DNA from: Luteimonas sp. 9C
GTDB lineage: Bacteria > Pseudomonadota > Gammaproteobacteria > Xanthomonadales > Xanthomonadaceae
Direction: 5' to 3'
Assembly: GCF_902506295.1 (NCBI RefSeq)
Contig: NZ_LR733312.1
Coordinates: 1,626,095-1,690,094, forward strand
Length of the DNA: 64,000 nucleotides
In this document: one piece after another, positions 1 through 8,717 of the stretch
How positions within the stretch are numbered: the first letter of the stretch is position 1
How the letters are laid out: each line of letters starts with the position of its first letter
Program-made: the position numbers and the translations under genes
Notes under the pieces: model-generated
What the model was told of the DNA's origin: nothing
Database searches by the model: none
What the model saw: only the letters and a program-made list of their open reading frames with translations

Positions 1-897
1 CGCGTACGCCATCAGCGCGGCGACGTCCGCCGCCTCGATCGGTTTCTGGCTGCCTTCGATCGCCGCCGCGGTGCCGCCGCCGCTGAAGCTCGAGAACAGC
101 ACGCTGGAGATCGAGCGGTTCATCGCCTTGGCCATCAGCCGGGTGAGCAGCATGCCGGCCGCGCCGACCATGGTGCCGGCGATGATCAGCGCCTCGTTGC
201 CCAGCACATAGCCTTCGAACGCGACCGCGAGCCCGGTCAGCGCGTTGTAGAGCGAAATCACGACCGGCATGTCGGCGCCGCCGATCGGCAATGTCATCAG
301 CACGCCCAGCGCGAGTGCCAGCACGAAGAACACCACAATCGCCGGCACGCCCAGCGCATGCACGATCAGGCCGCCGGCGATCAGCGCGCCGACGAACACC
401 GCCAGATTGAAGAGCTGCTGCCCCGGGAACACGTAGCGCTTGTCCATGCGCCCGTCGAGCTTGGCCCAGGCGATGACCGAGCCCGACAACGCGATCGCGC
501 CGATCAGGGCGCCCAGCACGGCCAGCACCAGCGACAACGTTGCCGGCGCCTCGCCGGACGACGACCAGCGCAGCAGTTCGACCGCGCCGATCGCCGCCGC
601 CGAGCCGCCGCCCAGGCCGTTGTAGAGCGCGACCATCTGCGGCATGTCGGTGATCGCCACCTTCTTGCCGGAGATCCACGCGAGCCCGGTGCCGAGCGCG
701 ATCGCCACCAGCATCAGGCCGAGATTCGCGAGCCCCGGCACGAAGAACGTGGCCACCGTCGCCAGCACCATGCCGACGCCGGCCCACTGGATGCCCGAAC
801 GCGCGGTCCGCGGTGAGGCCATGCGCTGCAGGCCCAGCAGAAACAGCGTGGCAGCGATGAAATAGCTTGCAGCCACGAGCCACTGCAGGCCGCTCAT
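1..897 (-). CDS. pntB: NAD(P) transhydrogenase subunit beta, partial (C-terminus outside window)
   Basis: Membrane subunit of the proton-translocating transhydrogenase, which moves hydride between NADH and NADP+ using the proton gradient. The 299 codons seen hold the membrane domain: successive hydrophobic helices, the glycine-rich cytoplasmic loop with MSGKK-like and YNGLGGGSAA segments, and the conserved IGGADMPVVISLYNALTG helix near residues 205-225. The NADP-binding domain III would lie left of position 1. The start ATG (895-897) has an AGGG 9 nt upstream. pntAB lies 43 bp upstream on the same strand, so the two are probably cotranscribed. The third subunit gene (pntAA) is not adjacent; it begins 1.7 kb further along, beyond three genes on the other strand. 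Confidence 0.95.
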   Translation of the reverse strand, partial: MSGLQWLVAASYFIAATLFLLGLQRMASPRTARSGIQWAGVGMVLATVATFFVPGLANLGLMLVAIALGTGLAWISGKKVAITDMPQMVALYNGLGGGSAAAIGAVELLRWSSSGEAPATLSLVLAVLGALIGAIALSGSVIAWAKLDGRMDKRYVFPGQQLFNLAVFVGALIAGGLIVHALGVPAIVVFFVLALALGVLMTLPIGGADMPVVISLYNALTGLAVAFEGYVLGNEALIIAGTMVGAAGMLLTRLMAKAMNRSISSVLFSSFSGGGTAAAIEGSQKPIEAADVAALMAYA

Positions 898-940
898 GCG
901 ATGCACCCTGCGTGCGAACCCGTCTGCGCGCCGAAGGCCA

Positions 941-1240
941 TCACTCGGGCTTCCCCGGACGGCCGGAAGGCTTGAACATCTCCAGCATCCGCTCCGTCAC
1001 GACGTAGCCACCGGCGGCGTTGCCGGCGCCCATCAACACGGCGATGAAGCCGATCACTTTCTCCAGCGTGGTCTCGGCGTGGCCGAGCACCAGCATTGCA
1101 CCGATCAGCACGATGCCGTGGATGAAGTTCGAACCCGACATCAGCGGGGTGTGCAGGATCACCGGCACCCGCGAGATGATCACGTGGCCGGCGATCGCCG
1201 CCAGCATGAAGATGTACAGCGCCACGACACCATCGATCAT
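941..1240 (-). CDS. pntAB: NAD(P) transhydrogenase subunit alpha part 2 (membrane)
   Basis: Small membrane subunit, equal to the C-terminal membrane part of one-piece PntA, found as a separate protein in alpha-proteobacteria and xanthomonads. The 99 residues have three hydrophobic segments (about 5-24, 38-54, 63-85) and the family's MSGSNFIHGIV and MGAGNAAGGYVVT motifs, followed by a polar tail rich in Pro and Gly. It precedes pntB by 43 bp. A good -10 hexamer (1267-1272, minus) lies 27 bp upstream of the ATG, so pntAB-pntB probably has its own promoter and does not depend on read-through from pntAA. Confidence 0.94.
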   Translation of the reverse strand: MIDGVVALYIFMLAAIAGHVIISRVPVILHTPLMSGSNFIHGIVLIGAMLVLGHAETTLEKVIGFIAVLMGAGNAAGGYVVTERMLEMFKPSGRPGKPE

Positions 1241-1266
1241 CGCGAGTCCCCGTGCCTGTCGTCCGC

Positions 1267-1289
1267 ATCATAACCGCCGTTGAACGGCG
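1267..1289 (-). promoter_or_regulatory. Candidate pntAB promoter with palindromic operator
   Basis: On the minus strand a TATGAT hexamer (1267-1272) sits so that transcription would start about 20 nt before the pntAB ATG. Directly upstream, in the spacer, is a perfect 7+1+7 inverted repeat (1275-1289: CGCCGTT, one base, AACGGCG). No good -35 hexamer is visible at the right distance, which fits an activated or regulated promoter. The role as an operator is inferred from position and symmetry only. Confidence 0.4.
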
Positions 1290-1438
1290 CGCCAGCGGCA
1301 CGCCGCCGGGCCACGTCAACCGCCGGGGCCGACATGCGTTGACCTGTGCACACCCCGCCACTGGCGACGACCCTGACAATGGATGGCAGCCACTTCCCAG
1401 ACTCACGAGCGCACCGCGCTCACGGTAGGCTTGGCGAC

Positions 1439-1990
1439 GTGACCGACTCCTCTGTCGCGGCCGACGCCGCCCGCCCTGCCCCGCCCACATCGCTGGAAGG
1501 CTTTCTCGCCAGTGTGGAGCGCCGCGCCTTCCGCTTTGCCGAGCTCGGCCTGCGGCATCGCGACGACGCCTTGGACGCGGTCCAGGACACGATGATCAAG
1601 ATGCTCGGCTATCGCGACCGACCGCCAACGGAATGGACACCGCTGTTCTGGACCGTCCTGCGCAGCCGGATCATCGACGTGCAACGGCGCCGCACGTTCC
1701 GCCTGAGCTGGCTCAGCGATGCGCGCATGCCGGACGGCGAGGAGATCGACTGGGCCGACACCGGTCCCGACCCGGCCCGCAACCACGATGGCCGCGAGGC
1801 CTGGGGACGATTGGCGGAAGGCCTGCGGCAATTGCCGCGACGCCAGCGCGAAGCATTTTCGCTGCGCGTGCTCGAAGAATTCGATGTCGAAACCACCGCC
1901 CGCATCATGGGATGCGGCGAAGGTTCGGTGAAAACCCATCTGTTCCGCGCCCGCGAGGCGCTGCAGAAACACCTGGAGGAATTCCGATGA
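1439..1990 (+). CDS. ECF-like sigma-70 family RNA polymerase sigma factor
   Basis: Group-4 style sigma factor. It has a region-2 helix set (aligned to DALDAVQDTMIKML, then the WTVLRSRIIDVQRRR promoter-melting segment) and a region-4 helix-turn-helix (LPRRQREAFSLRVLEEF through SVKTHLFRARE). The start is uncertain: GTG 1439 gives 183 aa, the usual family size, and was chosen. In-frame ATGs at 1346 and 1379 would add a 20-31 residue tail with no family signal. The stop overlaps the next ATG (ATGA), coupling it to a single-pass membrane protein that probably acts as its anti-sigma-like partner, followed by a DUF3106 gene. The sigma / DUF3619-like / DUF3106 trio is a recurring set in beta- and gammaproteobacteria; its regulon is unknown. 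Confidence 0.85.
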   Translation: MTDSSVAADAARPAPPTSLEGFLASVERRAFRFAELGLRHRDDALDAVQDTMIKMLGYRDRPPTEWTPLFWTVLRSRIIDVQRRRTFRLSWLSDARMPDGEEIDWADTGPDPARNHDGREAWGRLAEGLRQLPRRQREAFSLRVLEEFDVETTARIMGCGEGSVKTHLFRAREALQKHLEEFR

Positions 1991-2370
1991 ACCGGTCGCA
2001 CGACCCGCACGACGATGCCGCCCTGCGCGCGCTCTATCGTCAGGCGCAGGACACGATCACGCCCGCGACCACCGCGCGCCTGCATCGCGCGCGCCATGAC
2101 GCCGTCCAGGGCGCCGGATCCGGGCATCGCCGCTGGGGCCTGCCGCTGGCGACCGGCTTCGCCGCACTCTGTGCCTTGGCCATCGGCGCGCGCATGCTGA
2201 TGCCGGGCACCGAAACGCCATCATCGACCCCGATGCCGGTGCTCGCGGCAGCCGAATCGGCCGCGCATCTCGACGAAGGTGTCGACGAAGCGCTGGCCGG
2301 ATACGACGAATCGCCCGATTTCTACCGTTGGCTCGCCGCCAATGAATCCACCCTCATCGCCGCGGAATGA
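1987..2370 (+). CDS. Single-pass membrane protein, DUF3619-like putative anti-sigma partner
   Basis: A 127-residue protein: a charged N-terminal helix (about 10-45, Arg and His rich), one membrane helix (about 51-69), then a Pro/Ser-rich segment and an acidic C-terminal tail ending in a conserved-looking YDESPDFYRWLA block. This layout (cytosolic helix, TM, periplasmic tail) and the position directly after a sigma factor with a 4-nt overlap suggest a membrane anti-sigma or sigma-modulating protein of the DUF3619 kind. No zinc-finger anti-sigma HxxxCxxC motif is present. The next gene also overlaps by ATGA. The function is inferred from context. Confidence 0.6.
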   Translation: MNRSHDPHDDAALRALYRQAQDTITPATTARLHRARHDAVQGAGSGHRRWGLPLATGFAALCALAIGARMLMPGTETPSSTPMPVLAAAESAAHLDEGVDEALAGYDESPDFYRWLAANESTLIAAE

Positions 2371-2822
2371 CCATGTCCCCGTTCCTGACCCGTCCCGTTC
2401 TTCTTGCCGTCGTGCTGCCCGTGGTGCTCCTGTGCGGCCACGCCGCGCGCGCGCAGTCCACGCCAACGCCCGCCTGGGATCAGCTCACGCCCGCGCAGCG
2501 CGACCAGCTGATCGGCCCGGTGCGTGAGCGCTGGAACGGCGCCAGCGCCGAGGAGCGCGCACGTATCCTCGAGCACGCACGACGCTGGCAGGCGATGACG
2601 CCGGCCGAGCGCGCCGAGGCGCGTCACGGCATGCACAGCTGGAAGCAGTTGCCACCCGAGCAGCGCGAGGAAGCACGCGCGCTCTACACCAAACTGCGCA
2701 CGTTGCCGGACGCCGAGCGCGAAGCCCTGCGCGAGCGCTGGAAGCAGATGACGCCCGAACAGCGTCGCCGATGGGCCGCGGAGAACCCGGCGCCGCCGCG
2801 TCGCGAGTCGCGCGGTCCCTGA
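2367..2822 (+). CDS. DUF3106 domain protein, exported
   Basis: 151 residues with an N-terminal signal peptide (hydrophobic 8-25, cleavage likely after AARA near residue 29). The mature part is made almost entirely of short helices built on the motif L/M-x-P-x-x-R (LTPAQR, MTPAER, LPPEQR, LPDAER, MTPEQR), typical of DUF3106 and reminiscent of periplasmic LTxxQ chaperone-like proteins. It is the third gene of the sigma / membrane partner / DUF3106 set and its ATG overlaps the preceding stop. It is plausibly a periplasmic sensor or effector of that sigma system. A second in-frame ATG two codons downstream is equally possible. Confidence 0.8.
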   Translation: MTMSPFLTRPVLLAVVLPVVLLCGHAARAQSTPTPAWDQLTPAQRDQLIGPVRERWNGASAEERARILEHARRWQAMTPAERAEARHGMHSWKQLPPEQREEARALYTKLRTLPDAEREALRERWKQMTPEQRRRWAAENPAPPRRESRGP

Positions 2823-2910
2823 TCGAGGACGGCAACCGCCCCCCTGGCAGAAGTCGAGACGGTGAACGGCCTCGGCGACCGGCAGGTCTGCCCGGCCACG
2901 AGCGCTGCGC

Positions 2911-4023
2911 TCAGCCCGCGGGGGCGCCTTCAACCGGGCGCGCCGGCCACACGGTGTTTGCGAGCAGTTCGTCGCCCCAGTCCGGGGCCAGCGCGCCGTC
3001 GACCAGCAGCAGCTGGACGAAGTTGAGGACGTTGCGCGCGAACATTTCGCTGGCATGCGTGGCGCCCATGGACGCGAGATCCAGCGGACCCGCGACGATG
3101 ACGCCGCCGATGTCGACCGTCTGGCCCGGCTGCGTCGCCTCGCAGTTGCCGCCGCTCTCCGCCGCGAGATCGACGATCACGCTGCCCGACCGCATGCCGG
3201 CCACCATGTCCGCGGTGACGATCTTCGGCGCAGGGCGTCCGGGCACCGCGGCCGTGCAGACCACGACGTCGATGCCCTTGAGGTGATCGCCGAGCCGTCG
3301 CTGCTGTTCGGCGCGCTCGTCGTCGGTCAGCGCACGTGCGTAGCCGCCCTCGCCTGCGGCGCTGACGCCGAGATCGAGGAAGCGGCCACCCAGCGATTCG
3401 ATCTGCTCGCGTGTCTCCGGCCGCACGTCGAAGCCTTCGACCTGTGCGCCGAGGCGCTTCGCCGTCGCGACCGCCTGCAGGCCGGCGACGCCGGCGCCGA
3501 CGACCAGCACCTTCGACGGCCGGATCGTGCCGGCGGCGGTCGTCAGCATCGGGAAGAACCGCGGCGCGAGTTGCGCGCCGATCAGCACCGCCTTGTAGCC
3601 CGCCATGCCGGCCTGGGAACTCAGCACGTCCATCGACTGCGCGCGCGTCGTGCGCGGCAGGCGTTCGAGCGGAAACGCGACCAGTCCCCGCGCGACGATC
3701 GTCTCGCCGCGCTCGCGATCGGCCTCGGGCTGCAGCACGCCGACCAGGGCCGCGCCCGGATCGAGCCACTGCAGACGGCTCACGTCCGGCGGCCGCACGC
3801 ACAACGCGACCGCCGCGCCCGAAAGCGCGGCGCGCGCATCGTCGACCAGGGTCGCCCCGGCGTCGGCATACGACGCATCGGAAAAATGGGCGGCGCGTCC
3901 GAGCCCGCGCTCGACGCGCACCCGGGCGCCGGCTGCCACGAGCTTCTTGCAGGTCTCCGGCGTCAGCGCCACGCGCTGTTCGCCTGCCGCGGTTTCACGC
4001 GCCACGCCGATCATCACCGACAT
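2911..4023 (-). CDS. pntAA: NAD(P) transhydrogenase subunit alpha part 1 (NAD-binding)
   Basis: Soluble domain I of the transhydrogenase, 370 aa. It opens with the alanine-dehydrogenase/PNT N-terminal fold (GVARETAAGEQRVALTPE) and has the NAD-binding Rossmann loop near residues 176-181 (GAGVAG) followed by the RxLGAxVxGFDVRP segment and the EQIESLGG loop. It ends after the VDGALAPDWGDE helix, where one-piece PntA would continue into the membrane part. Its partners pntAB and pntB are on the same strand but 1.7 kb downstream, past the sigma-factor trio on the opposite strand, so the operon is split. The 85 bp between this start and the next gene should hold its promoter. Confidence 0.94.
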   Translation of the reverse strand: MSVMIGVARETAAGEQRVALTPETCKKLVAAGARVRVERGLGRAAHFSDASYADAGATLVDDARAALSGAAVALCVRPPDVSRLQWLDPGAALVGVLQPEADRERGETIVARGLVAFPLERLPRTTRAQSMDVLSSQAGMAGYKAVLIGAQLAPRFFPMLTTAAGTIRPSKVLVVGAGVAGLQAVATAKRLGAQVEGFDVRPETREQIESLGGRFLDLGVSAAGEGGYARALTDDERAEQQRRLGDHLKGIDVVVCTAAVPGRPAPKIVTADMVAGMRSGSVIVDLAAESGGNCEATQPGQTVDIGGVIVAGPLDLASMGATHASEMFARNVLNFVQLLLVDGALAPDWGDELLANTVWPARPVEGAPAG

Positions 4024-4108
4024 CGACCTCGTCCTCGCCCTGGAGTCGACCTCATCCTAGGGCATGTCGCCGCTCGCGGCGCATCGCTGCCTTGGTGTCC
4101 CGGCTCGC

Positions 4109-6235
4109 TCAGCCCGCGCCCGCCTGCTTGGCCAGTGTCGCCAGCGCCTGCGACACCGCGCCCCCGCCAGGACGGGCCTGCAGTTGCCCCGCGTCGATCA
4201 TCGCGTGCAGGTCCGCCGGCATCAGCAGCCATTCGCGCGCGCCCGTCGCATTGACCAGCAGACAGGCGCCGCTGAGCGAACTGCGCCAGGCCAGCCGCAG
4301 GGTGCGCGCCGCGCCGGCGCCGGCGGGCTGCATGAAACGCTGTCCTTCGGCGAAGGTGGTGTCGGCGAGCCCGGCCTGCGGATCGGCATCGTCCGGCAAC
4401 AACGGCGCGTCCTCGTCGGCCGGCGGCGTCGACGCATGCACCTGCCGGGCCGTGGGGCTGGCATGTTCGGCGACCAGACCCGCCAGGCGCGCCTCGGTGG
4501 CAGCGGCATCATCGCCGGACTGCGCGCAACAGTCGCGCAGGGCGGGCAGGATGCCGAGCAGGCGATCGGCGACCGCACTGCCGCCGTCGCTCGCCGCCAG
4601 GCCGTCGGATTCGACCAGTGCGTCGCCGAGCGACAGCACTTCGCGGTAGCGATCGGATGTCTCGCCATCGCGCAGCCACGACTGCGCGAGTGCGCGGCGC
4701 CATTCGACATCGAGAAAGCCGGCGACCGACGGCAGCAACTGACGCCCGTCGAGGCGACGCGCCAGCTCCAGACGCGCCCGGCGCCGGGCCGCATCCAGTC
4801 GCTCGCGACCGCGCAGGGCCTGCCAGGTGCGACGCTCCACCGCCTCGGCGCGACGCCGGTGCGCAGCGAGCGCACCGTCGATCTGCGCCAGCTGGGCGGG
4901 AAACACCCGGCCATCGCCATGTGGACTGTCGAGCACCGCGTCGGCCACGCGATCGGCGAGCAGTTGCTGTTCGATCGACTGCGGATCCTCCGAATCGACG
5001 CCGTCCCAGAGTTCCACCAGCGCCGACAGCAGCTGCATCGCAGGCGGCGACGAGGGCTCGAACAGATGCGCATCCTCGATCGCGAGATGCAGCCAGACCA
5101 CCGAAAGCAGCGCCAAACGCTCGCGTGCGTCAGGCGCGAGCTGGTGGCGGGCGACGAGCAGGTCGAACAACGCGCCGACCAGAATCAGCGCCTCGTCCTG
5201 CTCGCCGTCGAATGCGACCGTCTTTCGATCGATGCCGAGACCGGAGGCGACTGCATACAGGCCCTCGCGCAAGCGGACTGCATGGCCTTCACCCGACGGC
5301 AGGCTGCGCTCGGACTGCAGCAGCGCCAGCGTGGACAGGAATTCGTCGCGACGGAAACTGCGTTCGGCGGCATCCAGTTCCGCGCGGCGCGCGTCGCGCT
5401 GGCGGCGCGCGTGCCGACGCAGCAGGTTGCCGCGCGGCGCGTCGGCATGTGCGGCCGGCGTCACACCGGCGCCGGATCGCACCACCGCATTGCCCTGCTC
5501 CCAGATCCGGGTCTTGTTGGCGGGCAGCGCGTCGGTCGAGCCGGCGAGGCCCGCGATGAGCGTCGCATGATCGCTGTCGCCCGCCAGGGCGCAGCCGGCT
5601 TCAGCCAGACGCGTATTGCACCAGGCGTAGAGCCCACCCAATTCGGCATCGAGCAGGGCTTCATGCCGGCGCAGCAGCGACGTGCGCAAGCGACGCCCGC
5701 AGTCGCCGGCCTGGAAGGCGCGCAGGAAACAGTCGACCAGAAACCGCGCCGCCAGGGGGTTGGAAGGGCGCCCGCGATACTCCAAGCGGCCAGCCAGCGT
5801 GTGCAGACGACGGTCGATGATGTCTCGCATGCTTTCGAAGCGGCGGTCCAGCGCTTCGGCCACCGGCTGGCCGATCAGCTGCGCCTGCAGTTCGTCGTCC
5901 GACAGCAGCGAGAACGCACTGCGTGCATGGGTGAGCGGCGGCTCGGGCCAGGCGGCAAACACCTCGCCCATCGCCTTCTGCCAGCGATGCTCATGCTGGA
6001 TCAGTTCGGCGGCGAGCACGGTCAGACTGGTGAGGTCTTCCGCATCGTCGTCGCGTCCTGCGGCATCGGGGCTCGCTTCGTCGGCGACGCGCTGCAGCCG
6101 CGTCCGTTCCGCACGCAAGGCCTCGCCGAGCAATGGCAGCAGGCGCGCGGTCGCCTCGCGGCGGATGCCTTCCATCAACTGCGCAGGCGCTTCCGCCCGT
6201 GATACGTCGCCCGGCCCCTGTGTCGACACGGGCAT
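4109..6235 (-). CDS. DUF1631 family protein, copy 1
   Basis: Large (708 aa) Ala/Arg/Leu-rich helical protein of family DUF1631. N-terminal blocks typical of the family are visible: a LLSDDELQAQLIGQPVAEALDRRFE segment at about 110-135, an LxxRLHTLAGRLEYRGRPSNPLAARFL block, and an AELGGLYAWCN block. The middle is helical and Arg-rich. The last about 90 residues form an all-beta patch (LRLAWRS, LLVNATGAREWLLMP) that looks like a small PilZ-type barrel. An ATG 12 codons upstream (6271) is possible, but 6235 has an ACGGAG ribosome site 8 nt away and was preferred. A longer paralogue lies 80 bp upstream on the same strand. No biochemical role is established. Confidence 0.85.
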   Translation of the reverse strand: MPVSTQGPGDVSRAEAPAQLMEGIRREATARLLPLLGEALRAERTRLQRVADEASPDAAGRDDDAEDLTSLTVLAAELIQHEHRWQKAMGEVFAAWPEPPLTHARSAFSLLSDDELQAQLIGQPVAEALDRRFESMRDIIDRRLHTLAGRLEYRGRPSNPLAARFLVDCFLRAFQAGDCGRRLRTSLLRRHEALLDAELGGLYAWCNTRLAEAGCALAGDSDHATLIAGLAGSTDALPANKTRIWEQGNAVVRSGAGVTPAAHADAPRGNLLRRHARRQRDARRAELDAAERSFRRDEFLSTLALLQSERSLPSGEGHAVRLREGLYAVASGLGIDRKTVAFDGEQDEALILVGALFDLLVARHQLAPDARERLALLSVVWLHLAIEDAHLFEPSSPPAMQLLSALVELWDGVDSEDPQSIEQQLLADRVADAVLDSPHGDGRVFPAQLAQIDGALAAHRRRAEAVERRTWQALRGRERLDAARRRARLELARRLDGRQLLPSVAGFLDVEWRRALAQSWLRDGETSDRYREVLSLGDALVESDGLAASDGGSAVADRLLGILPALRDCCAQSGDDAAATEARLAGLVAEHASPTARQVHASTPPADEDAPLLPDDADPQAGLADTTFAEGQRFMQPAGAGAARTLRLAWRSSLSGACLLVNATGAREWLLMPADLHAMIDAGQLQARPGGGAVSQALATLAKQAGAG

Positions 6236-6315
6236 CGCGCCCACTCCGTCCCTCGAATGATCGCGGGACAATAACGCAAGCGTTGTCGAGGCGTCTTAAC
6301 GCCAAGCCGCAACAG

Positions 6316-8649
6316 TCACGCGGTCGCCGCGTCGCTCGCGGCGTCGTTGGCGGCGTTGAGCTGCTGCCACAGCTGTTTCATCGCCTCGTCGAAGGGGGCA
6401 TCGACGGCGCGCACCACCGCACGTCCGGCGCCGACCAGCGCGGCCAGTTCCTCCGGCGACACCACCATCCGGCGGATGCCGCGGCGGTTCACGATCAGCA
6501 ACCGCTGGGTGAGCGGACTGATCCACGCGACGCGCGCGGCGGACTCGCGGCCGGTGTCGTCGACCAGGCGCAGCCACTGGCCGACGCGCAACTGGCGCAT
6601 GCGCGCCGCGATCGTGGGATCGAATGTCAATGCGTCATGGCCACCCGCGAGACGCAGGGCGGGATCGGGCGCGTCGTCCTCGACTTCCGAAGACTGTGGG
6701 GCGTGCACGCTGCGCGGCGTATCCGGCATTGCCAGCGCGGCGATGATCCGCGCCACCGCATCGCGCGCAGCGCCGGCATCGAGACCGCAACTGGAATAGC
6801 ACTCGGCCAGCGGCACCTGCAGCGCGAGCAGCTCGTCGGCGACGGCGGCGCCCAATGCGTGCGCGGCGTCGAAGTCGACCTGGACCATCGCGTCGCCGAT
6901 GCCGATCGCGGTGAGATGCCGCGCGGAATCCGGGCCTTCGCGCAGCCAGGTCTGGGTGAGGTGGTGCCGCCAGTGGCGATCGAGGAAGAACGCCACCGCG
7001 GCCGTCAGCCTGCGCCCGGACAACCGCGAGGCGACCATGTCGTCGACGCTGCGACGCGCCTGCTGCAACCGCTCGCGGCCGTGGATCGACTCGGCCGCGC
7101 GGCGTTCGGCGACATCCGCGCGCCGGCGTTGCTGGTCGAGCCGTTCGCGCAGTTCGCCGGCGGCCAGTTCGAACACCGCCTGGTCGCTCTCGTACTCGTC
7201 CACGACCCGGTCGACAACGCGACCGGCCTGGTCGAGCAGGTCACGATCCTGGGGCGTGTCGCCGACATTGCCGTCGCAGGCCTCGGTGACCGCGTCCAGC
7301 AGCCGGCGCGCGGGGTGGGCGCGCTGGTTGAACATCGAGTCGTCGGTCAGCGCGACCTTGAGATAGGGCATGACCAGCCGGCCATAGATGTCACGCGCCT
7401 GCTGCAGCAGATCGTTGGCGTCGAACAGCGACTGGAACAGGATGCCGATCAGATCGATCGCGTCCTGGTCCTCGCGGCGCATCGGCGTCTGTTCGGGGTC
7501 CACGCCCAGCTCGCGCAGGCCGCGCAGGAGCTCGTCCCGGATCACGTCGCCCAGACGACGGCGGTCGTCACCGACCAGCGCCCGCGCGAATGGCGCGGGA
7601 TCGTCGCCCTGCAGCATCCGGGCGACGCTGAGCAGTTGTGACATGCCCAGCACCGGTCCGCCGGCGCCATCGGCGCCGGTATCCGTCGGCGTGTCGTGTG
7701 CACGGCGCTCGCGCCACTGGTGCAGCTGTTCGCGCACGAGGTCGCGGTATCCGCGCGGTGCGCTCTGACCGGCGTGTGGATGGCCGTGCGCGGCCAGGAC
7801 ATCCATCAGGCCCGACGAAAGCGGTCCATAGCCGGCGACGTCCGTCTCGGCCGCGTTCGTCGCGGTAGATTCGGCGTGGGCCACCACGCCGCCTTCGGGC
7901 ACCCAGCTGTCGCCGGCGGGCTCGCGATGCGCGGCACGCGCCGGCGCCACCGCGTGCGCGGCGGGTCGCGCCGACGCCTGCGGCGTCACCGCACCCGGAC
8001 CGATCCCGGCCGCATCCATGGATGCGTTGGCCTTGGCGTAGACCTCGGCCAGAATGCCCGGCAGGCGCTTGTCGAACTGGTTGAACACCATGGTCCGCAG
8101 GCCGGCCGGTAGTTCGTCGGCCTTGAACAGCCGCATGAACGCCATGACCGGGACTTCCGGACGCAAGGGGTTGGCGTGCACGCCCTCGATTCCGAGACGG
8201 GTCGCCAGGGCGTCGAGCCGATCGGCGAGCGCAGCGAGCGGATGCAGGAACTGGTGATCCATCAGCTCCACGATCTGCTGCGCGGCCAACTGGACCTCCA
8301 ACTCGCCTTCCGACATCAACGACAGTCCGTCGGCGACCGGCGGCGCAGGGCGATCGGCCAGCCACTGGTCGAATTCGGTTTCGATGGTCTTGCGGAAGCG
8401 GGTCGCGAGTTCCAGTGCGCGCTGGCTCAGATCGAGCACGGCCATGCGCTCTTCCTGCGCGACCATGTAGTCGTGGCGTGCGATCGCAGCCAGCCGGACC
8501 TGCTCTTCGATGGCGCTCCAGAAGCCTGACAACACCCCGCCCAGCGCGGTCACCGCGTCATGCCGCAGCGTTTCGAGGACGCGCGCGGCGTCGCGGGCGG
8601 GCCCCGCGCGCACGCCGGAGGCGGCGCCGATGTCGTGGTGATGCGTCAT
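6316..8649 (-). CDS. DUF1631 family protein, copy 2
   Basis: 777 residues, same family as its downstream neighbour, with the cleaner family signature: LSLMSEGELEVQLAAQQIVELMDHQF at about 110-135, then LGIEGVHANPLRPEVPVMAF and FNQFDKRLPGILAEVY. A low-complexity Ala/His/Pro-rich linker follows (around 225-300), then a helical block with IDLIGILFQSLFDANDL. The C-terminal about 100 residues carry a beta-rich module (LRVGQWLRLVDD, ARVAWISPL, RLLIVNRRGIRRMVVSPEELAALV) that resembles a PilZ-like barrel. The start at 8649 gives the natural family N-terminus; no Shine-Dalgarno is visible (the upstream minus-strand bases are pyrimidine-rich). It is divergent from the nitroreductase gene. Confidence 0.85.
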   Translation of the reverse strand: MTHHHDIGAASGVRAGPARDAARVLETLRHDAVTALGGVLSGFWSAIEEQVRLAAIARHDYMVAQEERMAVLDLSQRALELATRFRKTIETEFDQWLADRPAPPVADGLSLMSEGELEVQLAAQQIVELMDHQFLHPLAALADRLDALATRLGIEGVHANPLRPEVPVMAFMRLFKADELPAGLRTMVFNQFDKRLPGILAEVYAKANASMDAAGIGPGAVTPQASARPAAHAVAPARAAHREPAGDSWVPEGGVVAHAESTATNAAETDVAGYGPLSSGLMDVLAAHGHPHAGQSAPRGYRDLVREQLHQWRERRAHDTPTDTGADGAGGPVLGMSQLLSVARMLQGDDPAPFARALVGDDRRRLGDVIRDELLRGLRELGVDPEQTPMRREDQDAIDLIGILFQSLFDANDLLQQARDIYGRLVMPYLKVALTDDSMFNQRAHPARRLLDAVTEACDGNVGDTPQDRDLLDQAGRVVDRVVDEYESDQAVFELAAGELRERLDQQRRRADVAERRAAESIHGRERLQQARRSVDDMVASRLSGRRLTAAVAFFLDRHWRHHLTQTWLREGPDSARHLTAIGIGDAMVQVDFDAAHALGAAVADELLALQVPLAECYSSCGLDAGAARDAVARIIAALAMPDTPRSVHAPQSSEVEDDAPDPALRLAGGHDALTFDPTIAARMRQLRVGQWLRLVDDTGRESAARVAWISPLTQRLLIVNRRGIRRMVVSPEELAALVGAGRAVVRAVDAPFDEAMKQLWQQLNAANDAASDAATA

Positions 8650-8717
8650 TTGAAGGAGAATCGGGGGAAGGGCAGACTGCCCCGTACATAAGATTCCCGA
8701 ACCCCCACGGCAGGTCT

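Noticed and set aside
4064-6202. Long plus-strand frame of about 700 codons, antisense to DUF1631 copy 1
   Set aside because: Gln/Arg-rich translation without any domain, typical of antisense frames in GC-rich DNA; the minus-strand frame matches a known family.
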